NCBI GenBank assembly: GCA_018713145.1
Contig: DVFP01000021.1
Span: 1 to 64,000 of the forward strand
Direction of reading: 5' to 3'
DNA length: 64,000 nucleotides
DNA from: Candidatus Scybalocola faecavium
Lineage (GTDB): Bacteria > Bacillota > Clostridia > Lachnospirales > Lachnospiraceae
Shown: in pieces, positions 48,518-59,552 of the stretch
How the letters are laid out: the number at the start of each line of letters is the position of its first letter
Numbering within the stretch: position 1 is the first letter of the stretch
Position numbers and translations under genes: made by a program
The notes under the pieces: generated by a model
Told to the model about the DNA's origin: nothing
Seen by the model: the letters and a program-made list of their open reading frames with translations, nothing else
Databases searched by the model: none

Positions 48518-49494
48518 TGAAGATTGGAACCATTGGCACAGGAGACATTGCGGATAAGATTATTGAAAATATTCAAAAGACGAAACACCTGGAATGCGGG
48601 GCAGTGTATTCCCGGAGCCGGGAGAAGGGAGAGGCCCTGGCAAAAAAGCGGGGCATCCCTAAGGTCTATACAGATCTGGAGGCTATGATGGAAGATGATG
48701 AAATTGACATGATCTACATTGCCTCTCCTAACAGCCTTCATTATGAACAGGCGCTTATGGCCCTGGAACACGGGAAACATGTGCTGTGTGAAAAGCCCAT
48801 GACACCCTCCTATGACCAGACCCGGGCCCTGTTTGACCTGGCAGTTAAAAAGGGACTGTTTTGCTTTGAGGCCGTGACTATTGGCCATGCGCCAAACTTC
48901 CGCCTGGTAAAAGAGCATTTAAAGGATGTAGGGCGGGTGCGTCTTGTGCTTTGCTCCTACAGCCAGTATTCTTCCCGGTACACGCTTTTAAAAGAGGGCA
49001 CAGTGACCAATGTTTTTGACCCGGCATTTTGCGGCGGCGCGCTGATGGATATAAATTATTATAATATTTATGAAGTGACTGCCCTGTTTGGACGACCTCA
49101 GACGGTGGCTTATTATCCCAATCTTTATGAAAACGGAGTGGACACTTCCGGCATTCTTATTATGACTTATCCGGATTTTGTGTGCCAGTGTACCGGGGCT
49201 AAGGACACCTGGGGCGTCAACAGTGTTCAGATCCAGGGGGAGGACGGCTATATTTATGTGGAAGGGAGCACAAATGCCAGCGGTCCGGTGCGGGTGGTGA
49301 CCCGGGAGCAGGAGGCCGTGTATGATCATCAGCCGGATGGTCATCAGTGGTATTATGAGCTTTTAAGTCTGGATGAGATCATTGGCGCCATGGATATGGA
49401 CCGGTGCCGGGAGCTGATGCAGGCCAGCCTGGATACAGCCTGGGTTTTAGAGCAGGCCAGAAATCCCAGATCGTCAAAGGATTTTTGTATGTAA
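48517..49494 (+). CDS. Gfo/Idh/MocA family oxidoreductase
   Basis: KIGTIGTGDIADKII; IYIASPNSLHYEQALMALEHGKHVLCEKPM. Confidence 0.95.
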   Translation: MKIGTIGTGDIADKIIENIQKTKHLECGAVYSRSREKGEALAKKRGIPKVYTDLEAMMEDDEIDMIYIASPNSLHYEQALMALEHGKHVLCEKPMTPSYDQTRALFDLAVKKGLFCFEAVTIGHAPNFRLVKEHLKDVGRVRLVLCSYSQYSSRYTLLKEGTVTNVFDPAFCGGALMDINYYNIYEVTALFGRPQTVAYYPNLYENGVDTSGILIMTYPDFVCQCTGAKDTWGVNSVQIQGEDGYIYVEGSTNASGPVRVVTREQEAVYDHQPDGHQWYYELLSLDEIIGAMDMDRCRELMQASLDTAWVLEQARNPRSSKDFCM

Positions 49495-49529
49495 CCAAAC
49501 GGAATGGCTATGATAATGGTGGGGTTTTT

Positions 49530-51563
49530 ATGAATGGAACAAAAAGATCATCTGCAGGAATTTTTATTCTTTGTATGACCCTTCTCCTTGTTTTATTTCC
49601 CGGAACCGTTTCTGCCCAGGCGGCGCAGGAAGAATCCGGCTTAAGCTGGGTCAAGGCTCCGGGGCAGATGGTTCTGGGGCTGTACGACTGGGACGGGGAC
49701 CTGCTTGTTTATTATTATACAGGGACTCGGTTCGGCTTGTGCCGTATGGATGCAGAAACCCGGGAAATCCTGGTCCGCCTGGAAGGCTTTAAGCAGGAAC
49801 TGTATCTGGAGCTGTGTCCGGATAACCTTCCGAAAGAGGGGAGGATTGGCCGATCCGATGCTCTTTTTGATACCTTTACCAGTCCTTTTGAGGAAGATGA
49901 GTCAGAGGAATCCGGGCTTTGGCGCTTCTTTAGGGAGCCTTCCCAGGAGGAAGAGGAGCCGGAAACTCTTTTAAGGCTTTATGACAGTGAAAAAGGCTGC
50001 TTTCAGTGGATGGACGAGGATTTTAATCTGATCTATGAGTATGACATGGAAGAAACTGTGACGTCCAGGCCGTTGATGGATCCGTCCAACCAATATATTT
50101 ATTATGTCCAAAATAGCGGCCAGGTGATACAACTGGACTGGCAGGCCGGAAAATCCCAGGTCATGGAAGTGGGCGGACCGTTCGCTGCGGCGCCTTATCT
50201 GGAAGGTATTTATAATGAAGGAACGATCCTTTCTGTTTCCGGTATGGTACGGGAATCAGATCCAGACCGGGAATATGACAATTATGTAAACTATAAAAAT
50301 TATATTCGTGTTTCAGACCAGCAGATCTTAAAAGTGTCGACCATATTTTCAGCCCTTTATGGTTCGGGAAGCGGGTATTATACCACATTGTACGGGCCTT
50401 TGAATCAGGCAGTGCTGGGAGATTTTTCAGACCCTGAAAAACGGTGGGAATTTATCTTTCCGGATTATGAAGAGTATGACAGTGTATTTGCATGGACAAA
50501 TGCCCGGCGGCTGATGACCTGTTATACTGATGAAGGGATTTCAGCCAGCTCCCACGCAGTGTTTTCTCTATATAATATGGATACGGGAGCAATGGAAGCC
50601 CAGACCCGGCTGGAGCTTGGCTCTAAGGAAAATAACCTGCGTCTGACTGTTGCCGGGTATCTTTCCGGGACGCAGACGGGGGTGTTTTCTGTCAGCACCC
50701 GGCCGGACCGGATCTATATGTGGGATACTAAGGCCAGCGGGGTGGCGTCAGACCAGTCATACAAGGTTCCCTATATGGAAGCTGATGCTGCAGATCCACA
50801 GGCTTTTGAGACCCTTGAAGAGACGGCTCGTACTCTGGAAGCGAGGTTTGATGTGGAGATTTATCTTGGAGATGACTGTCCAAGGCAGCTTTGGGGCTAT
50901 AAGGCCAGTCCTATTTATTCTGTGCCAAAGATCCGCAGAGCTCTTATGTATCTGGAAACCAGTCTGGAAAATTATCCTGAGGGTTTTTTTACTCAGCTGG
51001 CCCGTCCCGATGGAAGCCGGGTCCGGTTTTATCTGGTGGACAGCATGTCACCTGACGGTGAGGACAGCATTTCCTCATCGGTGGGGCTTTTTGGGGGCAG
51101 CGATGGGAATTATATTGCCCTGGCTGTAGATTCCCCAAGGGATATGCAGACTCTGGTGTATCATGAAGTGTCCCACGCCATTGATTATAAGCTGTCCGGG
51201 TATATGAACCAGAATTACATGGATGAAACATGGAGCGACTTAAACCCTCCGGATTTTTACTATAACTGGAGCTACCAGGCAAATGGGGCGGACATGTCCT
51301 GGGATTATGTATACAGTGTTTTTGACCAGGACCAGGAGATTTATTTTATTGATAAATATGCCAAGAGCTTTCCAACAGAAGACCGTGCCCGGATCATGGA
51401 ATATGCCATGGGCATGTATCCGGGAAGCATATATTTTTCATCGCCTCATGTCCTGGAAAAACTGGAATATATCAGTCGGGCCATCCGTGAGGGCTTTGAT
51501 ACTCAGGGGTGGCCAAAGGTGACCTGGTGGGAGCGGCCGCTGGCGATGCCGTCCGATGTCTGA
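49530..51563 (+). CDS. Secreted protein with C-terminal putative zinc metallopeptidase domain
   Basis: Signal peptide MNGTKRSSAGIFILCMTLLLVLFPGTVSAQA; LVYHEVSHAIDYKLSGYM (HExxH). Confidence 0.7.
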   Translation: MNGTKRSSAGIFILCMTLLLVLFPGTVSAQAAQEESGLSWVKAPGQMVLGLYDWDGDLLVYYYTGTRFGLCRMDAETREILVRLEGFKQELYLELCPDNLPKEGRIGRSDALFDTFTSPFEEDESEESGLWRFFREPSQEEEEPETLLRLYDSEKGCFQWMDEDFNLIYEYDMEETVTSRPLMDPSNQYIYYVQNSGQVIQLDWQAGKSQVMEVGGPFAAAPYLEGIYNEGTILSVSGMVRESDPDREYDNYVNYKNYIRVSDQQILKVSTIFSALYGSGSGYYTTLYGPLNQAVLGDFSDPEKRWEFIFPDYEEYDSVFAWTNARRLMTCYTDEGISASSHAVFSLYNMDTGAMEAQTRLELGSKENNLRLTVAGYLSGTQTGVFSVSTRPDRIYMWDTKASGVASDQSYKVPYMEADAADPQAFETLEETARTLEARFDVEIYLGDDCPRQLWGYKASPIYSVPKIRRALMYLETSLENYPEGFFTQLARPDGSRVRFYLVDSMSPDGEDSISSSVGLFGGSDGNYIALAVDSPRDMQTLVYHEVSHAIDYKLSGYMNQNYMDETWSDLNPPDFYYNWSYQANGADMSWDYVYSVFDQDQEIYFIDKYAKSFPTEDRARIMEYAMGMYPGSIYFSSPHVLEKLEYISRAIREGFDTQGWPKVTWWERPLAMPSDV

Positions 51564-51629
51564 GCAACCATGCAAGCAAGTTTGCCTGTTTGCTCAGCCG
51601 CCGTCCGGGCTTGTGGGGACAGGACAGAC

Positions 51630-51680
51630 GAAAGCCAGATGGCTCCGTGCTGGCGCACTCCCGCCATCTGGGCTTTCTTG
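51630..51680 (+). terminator. Terminator-like hairpin between secreted protein and rpsL
   Basis: AAAGCC-AGATGGC...GCCATCTGGGCTTTC. Confidence 0.6.
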
Positions 51681-51711
51681 AATATTTTCCAAAAATACGG
51701 GAAAAATCTGA

Positions 51712-51740
51712 TTGACAAGTGGAGAAAGAATTGATATACT
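51712..51740 (+). promoter_or_regulatory. rpsL operon promoter
   Basis: TTGACA (51712-51717), 17 nt, TATACT (51735-51740). Confidence 0.8.
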
Positions 51741-51840
51741 CAATGAGTGTGTGCAGGCCAGAGGCTGGTTTGCGTACAGCTTACCGAAGATGAATGATTT
51801 TCGGCAGCCACTTTTATTTAAATTTCAGGAGGTGAAAATA

Positions 51841-52263
51841 ATGCCAACATTTAACCAGTTAGTAAGAAAAGGAAGACAGACTGTAGAAAAGAAATCCACA
51901 GCACCGGCTCTTCAGAAGAGCTACAACTCTCTGCACAAGAAGACAACTGATATGTCCTCTCCTCAGAAGCGTGGTGTGTGTACTGCAGTTAAGACAGCTA
52001 CTCCTAAGAAACCTAACTCAGCTCTTAGAAAGATCGCCAGAGTTCGTCTCTCTAACGGTATTGAAGTAACAAGCTACATTCCAGGTGAGGGCCACAACTT
52101 ACAGGAGCACAGCGTTGTGCTGATCCGCGGCGGCCGTGTTAAGGACTTACCTGGTACAAGATACCACATCATCCGTGGTACACTTGATACTGCAGGTGTT
52201 GCAAAGAGACGTCAGGCTCGTTCCAAATATGGCGCTAAGAGACCTAAGGACGCTAAGAAGTAA
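51841..52263 (+). CDS. rpsL: 30S ribosomal protein S12
   Basis: [12 protein letters not shown]...[52 protein letters not shown]. Confidence 0.98.
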   Translation: MPTFNQLVRKGRQTVEKKSTAPALQKSYNSLHKKTTDMSSPQKRGVCTAVKTATPKKPNSALRKIARVRLSNGIEVTSYIPGEGHNLQEHSVVLIRGGRVKDLPGTRYHIIRGTLDTAGVAKRRQARSKYGAKRPKDAKK

Positions 52264-52313
52264 TTGTTTTCGATTTGTACTATTTGCGACGAATGTAGCA
52301 TTATTTTACCTGG

Positions 52314-52396
52314 AAAGCCCCGGAGGGCTTTGGGCTGACAGACAGGGGATCCCTGTGTGAAGCGGCAGGCCTTCGGCGGACGCAGATGGCTGCGGG
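52314..52396 (+). promoter_or_regulatory. Structured rpsL-rpsG intercistronic region (three consecutive hairpins)
   Basis: AAAGCCC-CGGA-GGGCTTT; ACAGGG-GAT-CCCTGT; CGCAG-ATGG-CTGCG. Confidence 0.6.
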
Positions 52397-52405
52397 TTAA
52401 TATAA

Positions 52406-52963
<558 letters not shown>

Positions 52964-53004
52964 TTTGCCGCTGGCTTCGTAACTAATTTAAGGAGGAATT
53001 ATCC

Positions 53005-55122
53005 TTGGCTGGAAGAGAATATCCATTAGAGAGAACCAGAAATATTGGTATCATGGCTCATATCGATGCCGGTAAGACCACATTGACCGAGCGTATCCTT
53101 TATTATACTGGTATTAACTATAAGATTGGTGATACTCACGAAGGTACTGCAACCATGGACTGGATGGAACAGGAGCAGGAAAGAGGTATCACGATCACTT
53201 CAGCTGCTACCACATGCCATTGGACACCTCAGGAATTCCACAAACCAAAGCCAGGTGCTCAGGAATACCGTATCAATATTATTGATACTCCTGGACACGT
53301 TGACTTTACGGTAGAGGTTGAACGTTCACTGCGTGTGCTTGACGGTGCTGTTGGTGTGTTCTGTGCAAAGGGCGGTGTAGAACCACAGTCCGAAAACGTA
53401 TGGCGCCAGGCAGACACTTATAATGTACCTCGTATGGCATTCATCAATAAGATGGATATTATGGGTGCAAATTTCTACGGTGCTGTAGAACAGATTAAGA
53501 CACGTCTGGGCAAGAATGCGATTCCTGTGCAGCTGCCAATCGGCAAAGAAGATGACTTCAAGGGAATCATTGACCTGTTTGAAATGAAAGCCTACATCTA
53601 TAATGATGAAAAGGGCGATGACATTTCCATCGTTGATATTCCGGAAGATATGAAAGATGATGCTGAATTATACAGAACAGATATGATCGAAAAGATCTGT
53701 GAGCTGGATGATGACCTTATGATGCAGTATCTGGAAGGTGAAGAGCCTAGCACAGAGCAGCTTAAGGCAGCATTAAGAAAAGGTACATGTGAGTGTACTG
53801 CTGTTCCTGTATGCTGCGGTTCCGCATACAGAAACAAAGGTGTTCAGAAGCTTCTGGATGCCATCATTGAATACATGCCTGCTCCTACAGACATTCCTTC
53901 AATCAAGGGTGTTGATATGGAAGGCAATGAGATCGAGAGACATTCTTCTGATGAAGAGCCTTTCTCCGCTCTTGTATTCAAGATCATGACCGACCCATTC
54001 GTAGGTAAACTGGCATTCTTCCGTGTTTACTCCGGTACTATGAATTCCGGTTCCTATGTTTATAACTCTACAAAAGATAAGAAGGAACGTGTTGGACGTA
54101 TCCTTCAGATGCATGCCAACAAACGTTCCGAGCTGGATAAGGTTTACTCCGGTGATATTGCCGCTGCTGTAGGTTTTAAGATTTCTACAACTGGTGATAC
54201 TATCTGTGATGAACAGCATCCGGTAATCCTTGAGTCCATGGAATTCCCTGAACCGGTTATCGAGCTGGCGATCGAGCCTAAGACAAAAGCAGGCCAGGGC
54301 AAGATGGGTGAGGCTCTTGCAAAACTTGCAGAAGAAGACCCCACATTCCGTGCTCATACAGATCAGGAAACAGGCCAGACGATCATTGCCGGTATGGGTG
54401 AGCTCCATCTGGAGATCATCGTTGACCGTCTCCTTCGTGAGTTTAAGGTAGAGGCTAATGTAGGTGCACCTCAGGTTGCTTACAAGGAAACCTTTACTAA
54501 GACTGTTGAAGTGGACAGCAAGTATGCAAAACAGTCCGGTGGACGTGGTCAGTATGGTCACTGTAAAGTACGTTTCGAGCCTATGGATCCCAATGGTGAA
54601 GAAACATTTAAGTTTGATTCCGAAGTTGTAGGCGGTGCTATTCCTAAGGAATATATCCCGGCTGTCGGCGAAGGTATCGAAGAAGCAGCTAAGGCTGGTA
54701 TCCTGGGCGGATTTCCTGTATTGGGCGTTCACGCTACAGTATACGATGGTTCCTACCACGAAGTAGACTCCTCTGAAATGGCATTCCATATTGCCGGTTC
54801 TTTAGCATTTAAGGATGCAATGAGCAAGGCAGGTGCTGTTTTACTTGAGCCTATCATGAAGGTAGAAGTAACTATGCCTGAAGAGTATATGGGCGATGTT
54901 ATTGGTGATATTAACTCCCGTCGTGGCCGTATCGAAGGTATGGACGATGTTGGCGGCGGTAAGATCATCAAAGCTTACGTTCCTCTGGCAGAAATGTTTG
55001 GATATTCTACAGACCTGCGTTCCAGAACACAGGGCCGTGGTAACTACTCTATGTTCTTTGAGAAATATGAGCCGGTTCCAAAGTCTGTACAGGAAAAGGT
55101 TCTTGCTGCAAAGGCTAAATAA
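53005..55122 (+). CDS. fusA: Elongation factor G (TTG start)
   Basis: [48 protein letters not shown]. Confidence 0.98.
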   Translation: MAGREYPLERTRNIGIMAHIDAGKTTLTERILYYTGINYKIGDTHEGTATMDWMEQEQERGITITSAATTCHWTPQEFHKPKPGAQEYRINIIDTPGHVDFTVEVERSLRVLDGAVGVFCAKGGVEPQSENVWRQADTYNVPRMAFINKMDIMGANFYGAVEQIKTRLGKNAIPVQLPIGKEDDFKGIIDLFEMKAYIYNDEKGDDISIVDIPEDMKDDAELYRTDMIEKICELDDDLMMQYLEGEEPSTEQLKAALRKGTCECTAVPVCCGSAYRNKGVQKLLDAIIEYMPAPTDIPSIKGVDMEGNEIERHSSDEEPFSALVFKIMTDPFVGKLAFFRVYSGTMNSGSYVYNSTKDKKERVGRILQMHANKRSELDKVYSGDIAAAVGFKISTTGDTICDEQHPVILESMEFPEPVIELAIEPKTKAGQGKMGEALAKLAEEDPTFRAHTDQETGQTIIAGMGELHLEIIVDRLLREFKVEANVGAPQVAYKETFTKTVEVDSKYAKQSGGRGQYGHCKVRFEPMDPNGEETFKFDSEVVGGAIPKEYIPAVGEGIEEAAKAGILGGFPVLGVHATVYDGSYHEVDSSEMAFHIAGSLAFKDAMSKAGAVLLEPIMKVEVTMPEEYMGDVIGDINSRRGRIEGMDDVGGGKIIKAYVPLAEMFGYSTDLRSRTQGRGNYSMFFEKYEPVPKSVQEKVLAAKAK

Positions 55123-55209
55123 TTTGGCGTTTCGTTGTATAACTGTACCGGCCAACAGTCCGGCAGATGGAATTGTTGGCAAAATGCCGTAAAATTATAA
55201 AAAACAGGC

Positions 55210-55238
55210 TTGAATCTCATGCTGAAATGCAATATAAT
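55210..55238 (+). promoter_or_regulatory. Promoter upstream of tuf
   Basis: TTGAAT (55210-55215), 17 nt, TATAAT (55233-55238). Confidence 0.65.
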
Positions 55239-55378
55239 TAGTTTTAGCTAGGCGAAATATCTATCGACGGCCCTGCCTTTGTGTGGGGCGGCCGGTTTTC
55301 GCAGAAGGCCGCACATGCGGCGAGTCAGTTTATTATGCCCTGGCTTACAGGGTAATTATATTAAGGAGGACTATCAAA

Positions 55379-56566
55379 ATGGCAAAAGCTAAGTTTGACA
55401 GAAGCAAACCACATTGTAATATTGGTACCATTGGTCACGTTGACCATGGTAAAACAACTTTAACTGCTGCTATCACAAAGGTATTAGCAGAAAGAGTTCC
55501 TGGTAACGAAAAAGTAGACTTTGAAAATATCGATAAAGCTCCGGAAGAAAGAGAGCGTGGTATCACAATTTCTACAGCTCACGTTGAGTACCAGACAGCA
55601 AAACGTCACTATGCACACGTTGACTGCCCCGGCCATGCTGACTATGTAAAGAACATGATCACTGGTGCTGCTCAGATGGATGGCGCTATCCTTGTTGTTG
55701 CTGCTACTGATGGTGTTATGGCTCAGACAAAAGAGCATATCCTTCTTTCCCGTCAGGTAGGTGTACCTTACATCGTAGTATTCTTAAATAAGTGCGATAT
55801 GGTAGACGACGAAGAACTTCTTGAGTTAGTAGAAATGGAAGTAACAGAAGTTCTTGAAGAGTATGGCTTCAATGACTGCCCGATCATCAAAGGTTCCGCT
55901 CTTAAGGCTCTTGAAGATCCTTCAAGCGAATGGGGCGACAAGATCATGGAACTCATGGATACTATCGATGAGTACATTCCTGATCCTATCCGTGATACAG
56001 ATAAGCCTTTCCTTATGCCTGTTGAGGACGTATTCTCCATTACAGGCCGTGGTACAGTTGCTACAGGTAGAGTAGAGCGTGGTACACTTCATCTTTCCGA
56101 AGAAGTTGAAATCGTAGGTATCAAAGAAGAAACACGTAAGGTTGTTGTAACTGGTATCGAAATGTTCCGTAAACTTCTTGATGAAGCTCAGGCTGGTGAT
56201 AACATCGGATGCCTCCTTCGTGGTGTTCAGAGAAACGAAATCGAAAGAGGACAGGTTCTTGCTAAACCAGGTTCCGTACATCCTCACAAGAAATTTACAG
56301 CTCAGGTTTATGTATTAACAAAAGATGAAGGTGGCCGTCATACACCTTTCTTCAACAAATACAGACCTCAGTTCTACTTCAGAACAACAGACATCACAGG
56401 TGAAATCCAGCTTCCTGAAGGCACAGAAATGTGCATGCCTGGCGATAACGTAGAGATGACAATCGAGCTCATCCACCCGATCGCTATGGAACAGGGTCTT
56501 ACATTCGCTATCCGCGAAGGTGGACGTACAGTTGGTTCCGGCCGTGTTGCTACAATCATTGAATAA
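55379..56566 (+). CDS. tuf: Elongation factor Tu
   Basis: [38 protein letters not shown]. Confidence 0.98.
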   Translation: MAKAKFDRSKPHCNIGTIGHVDHGKTTLTAAITKVLAERVPGNEKVDFENIDKAPEERERGITISTAHVEYQTAKRHYAHVDCPGHADYVKNMITGAAQMDGAILVVAATDGVMAQTKEHILLSRQVGVPYIVVFLNKCDMVDDEELLELVEMEVTEVLEEYGFNDCPIIKGSALKALEDPSSEWGDKIMELMDTIDEYIPDPIRDTDKPFLMPVEDVFSITGRGTVATGRVERGTLHLSEEVEIVGIKEETRKVVVTGIEMFRKLLDEAQAGDNIGCLLRGVQRNEIERGQVLAKPGSVHPHKKFTAQVYVLTKDEGGRHTPFFNKYRPQFYFRTTDITGEIQLPEGTEMCMPGDNVEMTIELIHPIAMEQGLTFAIREGGRTVGSGRVATIIE

Positions 56567-56589
56567 TTAAAAGCTGATAAAGCTTATTG

Positions 56590-56621
56590 GGCTTCCCGAT
56601 TTTTCGGGAAGCCTTTTTTTT
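56590..56621 (+). terminator. Intrinsic terminator after tuf
   Basis: GGCTTCCCGATTTTTCGGGAAGCC-TTTTTTTT. Confidence 0.92.
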
Positions 56622-56726
56622 GCGCGATACGTCTGGCAAGCCGGCCGACATGCTTGCATGAGCGGACAATTGCCTGCGGATGGGGCGAATAGGTGAAAGA
56701 CTGAGTAGGCCTGGAAAGACTATGGG

Positions 56727-58400
56727 CTACCGGGTATGACTATCAATCTGCTCCGCGATCTCATACAATACAATACCGTACTCCGGCACCACTGTGTCCA
56801 GGATCAGGGCATCATTTACAAAAACTGTGTCTAAAGTGATCTTTGGAACACTGGTATATTTAATATATTGGACCATTTCCGGATCAATATTTTGAGGTGA
56901 GCCGGAATCCAGCCAGGTATTATAGGTGGAGCCATAGGATTCGCACAGCTGAGTCCTTCGCAGTAAATAAGACCCTGGGGACATGACGATAGCATGATGA
57001 AAAATCAACTCTCCCGGGGAATCAAAATACCGGTTCCGTTCTGTATAAGAGGGAGCTGTGTGGGCTTCCTTAAGCCATGACTCAAAATAAAAGCAGAAAT
57101 TAAAAATAAGCAGCTGCCAGCCCTCATCGGACCGGGTTAAAATATGACAGTCATCATATTCCAGGATGGTGTCCCCCAGTCTGCGGTAAAGGGCAAGGGC
57201 AAAATAGGCGGGCTTTTTAATGCCGAGCGTATCCATAAGGCCGGGGTTTCCGCTGAACATCCGGTCATCGGGATAAAGCTCGTCATTAGTATCATATAAA
57301 GTCCAGTAGGACAGACCGGCGCTGTCCTTTAGGGAATGAATAAAGGTATAAATCATATAAGGTCCCATAAAGCATGTATCCCGGGCATAGTCGCAGGGTA
57401 GATAGGATAGATTCCAGCTCATGGAAATCACAGGAAGTTCTCCAAAGCCCATGTGTCTGGAAAGCTCTTTCAGATCATGAAAGGTCTTTTCAGGGAGGTC
57501 CTTATTATAAGGAACAGAAAATGCCTCGCTTTGGGTTCTCGTCTGGGGAAAATGCCCTTTATTTTCAAGTCCGTCAGGGCAGCAGTAGGTATGGACAGCG
57601 ATATAATCCGGAAAAATATTATTTTTTCTGCAATAATCAAAAAACGCGGTGTACCAGTCCGTACCGCCGGGCATGGAGAAAGCCGGGGTTCCCATAATGA
57701 TGGCTTCATCGACTTTTTTAACCGCCTGCCAGGTGGCTTTATAAAATCTGAAAAAATCTTCCTGAGACTCATACCAGTAAGCCTCCTCAAGAGCCAGATT
57801 GGGACTGGTCCAGAAATCAAAATACCATGTATGTACCTGATTTTGTCCGTACCGGCGGATACAGTGGAGCATAAACTGAGACACAAGATCCGACCACCGG
57901 CTTAAAGATTTGGGAGAGCTGACATTGGGATGATACTGCCATCCGCAGGTCTGCTTTTTAGAGGCAAGGGAGCCGGGCATAAAGCCAATCTCCATGACAG
58001 GCTTTATGTTAAGGGAGACGAGAAAATCCAGGACCATATCAATGTAATTCCAGTTGTACCGCACATTATGATCCCCGTCCTCAAAATAAATGTACAGATC
58101 ATCTGAGAAAATATCCCGAATGCGCAGATAATCAAATTTCAGTTCCTGCCTGGCTGTGCGGATGGCCTCCTGCACATTGCTCTTAAGACAGCTGACAGCC
58201 CGCCCGCAAGTATTGATCTTTAACTGGCGGTTTTTAAGCAACGGCTTTTGACTGAGAAGATCTGTGCGCAGGGAAATATATTTTTGGCGGGTTTCATTTT
58301 GGCCATGGTGCATGGACCGGTTCCAGAAACGCTGGAAAAACTGGAAGTAGTTTTTTACATTAAATGGAATCTCCTCATACTGGATAGGGGGAAACCAGAT
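56727..58400 (-). CDS. GH39-like domain, apparent C-terminal part of an AraC-GH39 fusion; predicted catalytically inactive
   Basis: GH39-like throughout (LNIKPVMEIGFMPGSLAS, WYFDFWTSPNL, LPVISMSWNLSY, DSAGLSYWTLYDTNDE); ORF track opens upstream to 58643 but that part overlaps the AraC HTH in another frame. Confidence 0.8.
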   Translation of the reverse strand: MWFPPIQYEEIPFNVKNYFQFFQRFWNRSMHHGQNETRQKYISLRTDLLSQKPLLKNRQLKINTCGRAVSCLKSNVQEAIRTARQELKFDYLRIRDIFSDDLYIYFEDGDHNVRYNWNYIDMVLDFLVSLNIKPVMEIGFMPGSLASKKQTCGWQYHPNVSSPKSLSRWSDLVSQFMLHCIRRYGQNQVHTWYFDFWTSPNLALEEAYWYESQEDFFRFYKATWQAVKKVDEAIIMGTPAFSMPGGTDWYTAFFDYCRKNNIFPDYIAVHTYCCPDGLENKGHFPQTRTQSEAFSVPYNKDLPEKTFHDLKELSRHMGFGELPVISMSWNLSYLPCDYARDTCFMGPYMIYTFIHSLKDSAGLSYWTLYDTNDELYPDDRMFSGNPGLMDTLGIKKPAYFALALYRRLGDTILEYDDCHILTRSDEGWQLLIFNFCFYFESWLKEAHTAPSYTERNRYFDSPGELIFHHAIVMSPGSYLLRRTQLCESYGSTYNTWLDSGSPQNIDPEMVQYIKYTSVPKITLDTVFVNDALILDTVVPEYGIVLYEIAEQIDSHTR

Positions 58401-59229
58401 GATTATGGTTTTGTGCCAGCTTCTTTCGGAAAGCAGAGGGCGTTGTCTGATAATACTTTTTAAAACAGGCGCTGTAAGTCTTGTGGTCTCCAAAACCACA
58501 GGAAAGAGCAATATCTGTAATGGAATTTTCCGGATTGACCAGAGACAGAAGGGATTTCTGCACCCGATAAAAGTTAAGATATTCCACAAAACTTTTATTA
58601 AAATGCTTTTTAAAAAATGCGGAAAAATACTGGGGATGGACACCTACATAATCGGCAATGTCTTTTAAAGTGATTTTCTCCATATAGTTTTCATTAATAT
58701 ACCACAGTGTCCGGACGATGCGCTGGCGGGAATAGGAGCCGGCAAAAACGCTTTGGGCAGGTTCACATCCATACCGGTCAAGAAGGATGGACATAATGGA
58801 AGCTGCGGCGCTGACCATATGAAGATGGGATGTGGCTCTTACATTAATGGTATAAAAAACAAATTGGGAAATTTCCCGGGCAACTTGGTAATAAAGGGGA
58901 TCATCCAGATTGCAGCGAAGCTGATATTCACTAAAGCTGGTACATTCTTTGGCAGGACAGTAACTTTCAACAAAATCCCGGGTAATTTCCAGGATCAGCA
59001 TACAGCTTTCCCCATGAAGGGGAGTAAAGGCGTATAGTTCATATGGTGGAATAAAGCAAATGTCATTTGTCCTTAAAATATGCTGGCTGTCAGATAATGT
59101 GAGCGCAAATTCCCCATTAAGGATAAATGAGATCATATAACATTCACTGAACCGGCTGGCAGAATCAAATTCCCACTGGACATGCTGGGTAAAGGGGAGC
59201 TGATTTAAAGAAAACATATCTGTTGCCAT
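58375..59229 (-). CDS. AraC family regulator (cupin + HTH), N-terminal part of apparent AraC-GH39 fusion
   Basis: YMEKITLKDIADYVGVHPQYFSAFFKKHFNKSFVEYLNFYRVQKSLLSLVNPENSITDIALSCGFGDHKTYSACFKKYYQTTPSAFRKKL. Confidence 0.93.
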   Translation of the reverse strand: MATDMFSLNQLPFTQHVQWEFDSASRFSECYMISFILNGEFALTLSDSQHILRTNDICFIPPYELYAFTPLHGESCMLILEITRDFVESYCPAKECTSFSEYQLRCNLDDPLYYQVAREISQFVFYTINVRATSHLHMVSAAASIMSILLDRYGCEPAQSVFAGSYSRQRIVRTLWYINENYMEKITLKDIADYVGVHPQYFSAFFKKHFNKSFVEYLNFYRVQKSLLSLVNPENSITDIALSCGFGDHKTYSACFKKYYQTTPSAFRKKLAQNHNHLVSPYPV

Positions 59230-59552
59230 AATCCATGTCCTTTCTTTTTAATCTTCCTTCATTATATTCTAATTTCCTATAAAAATCAGCCATGCACTTT
59301 AAAAATCGTGATAATATACAAAAATTAATATTCAAAATTGATAAATAGGATAAACGAGGCGTTTTGTAAGATAAATTTCTGATATTCGTCTGAAATTATA
59401 AGATTACCTTTGGGACAAAAATAAGAATATTGCATTTTTAACTATAAAATCATAAAATCAAGGAAGTTTTTGGCTAATATTGAAGATATAATACACTCAT
59501 ATTGTGGTTGCTTTATTAATTCTGCATATTCTGTGAAGAAGAGGTGATGTAA

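Noticed and set aside
53899-54789. 296-aa minus-strand ORF inside fusA
   Set aside because: Antisense shadow ORF created by fusA codon bias.
55309-55322. GCCGCACATGCGGC in the fusA-tuf gap as a regulatory hairpin
   Set aside because: Only a 5-bp stem in a GC-rich patch; too weak alone.
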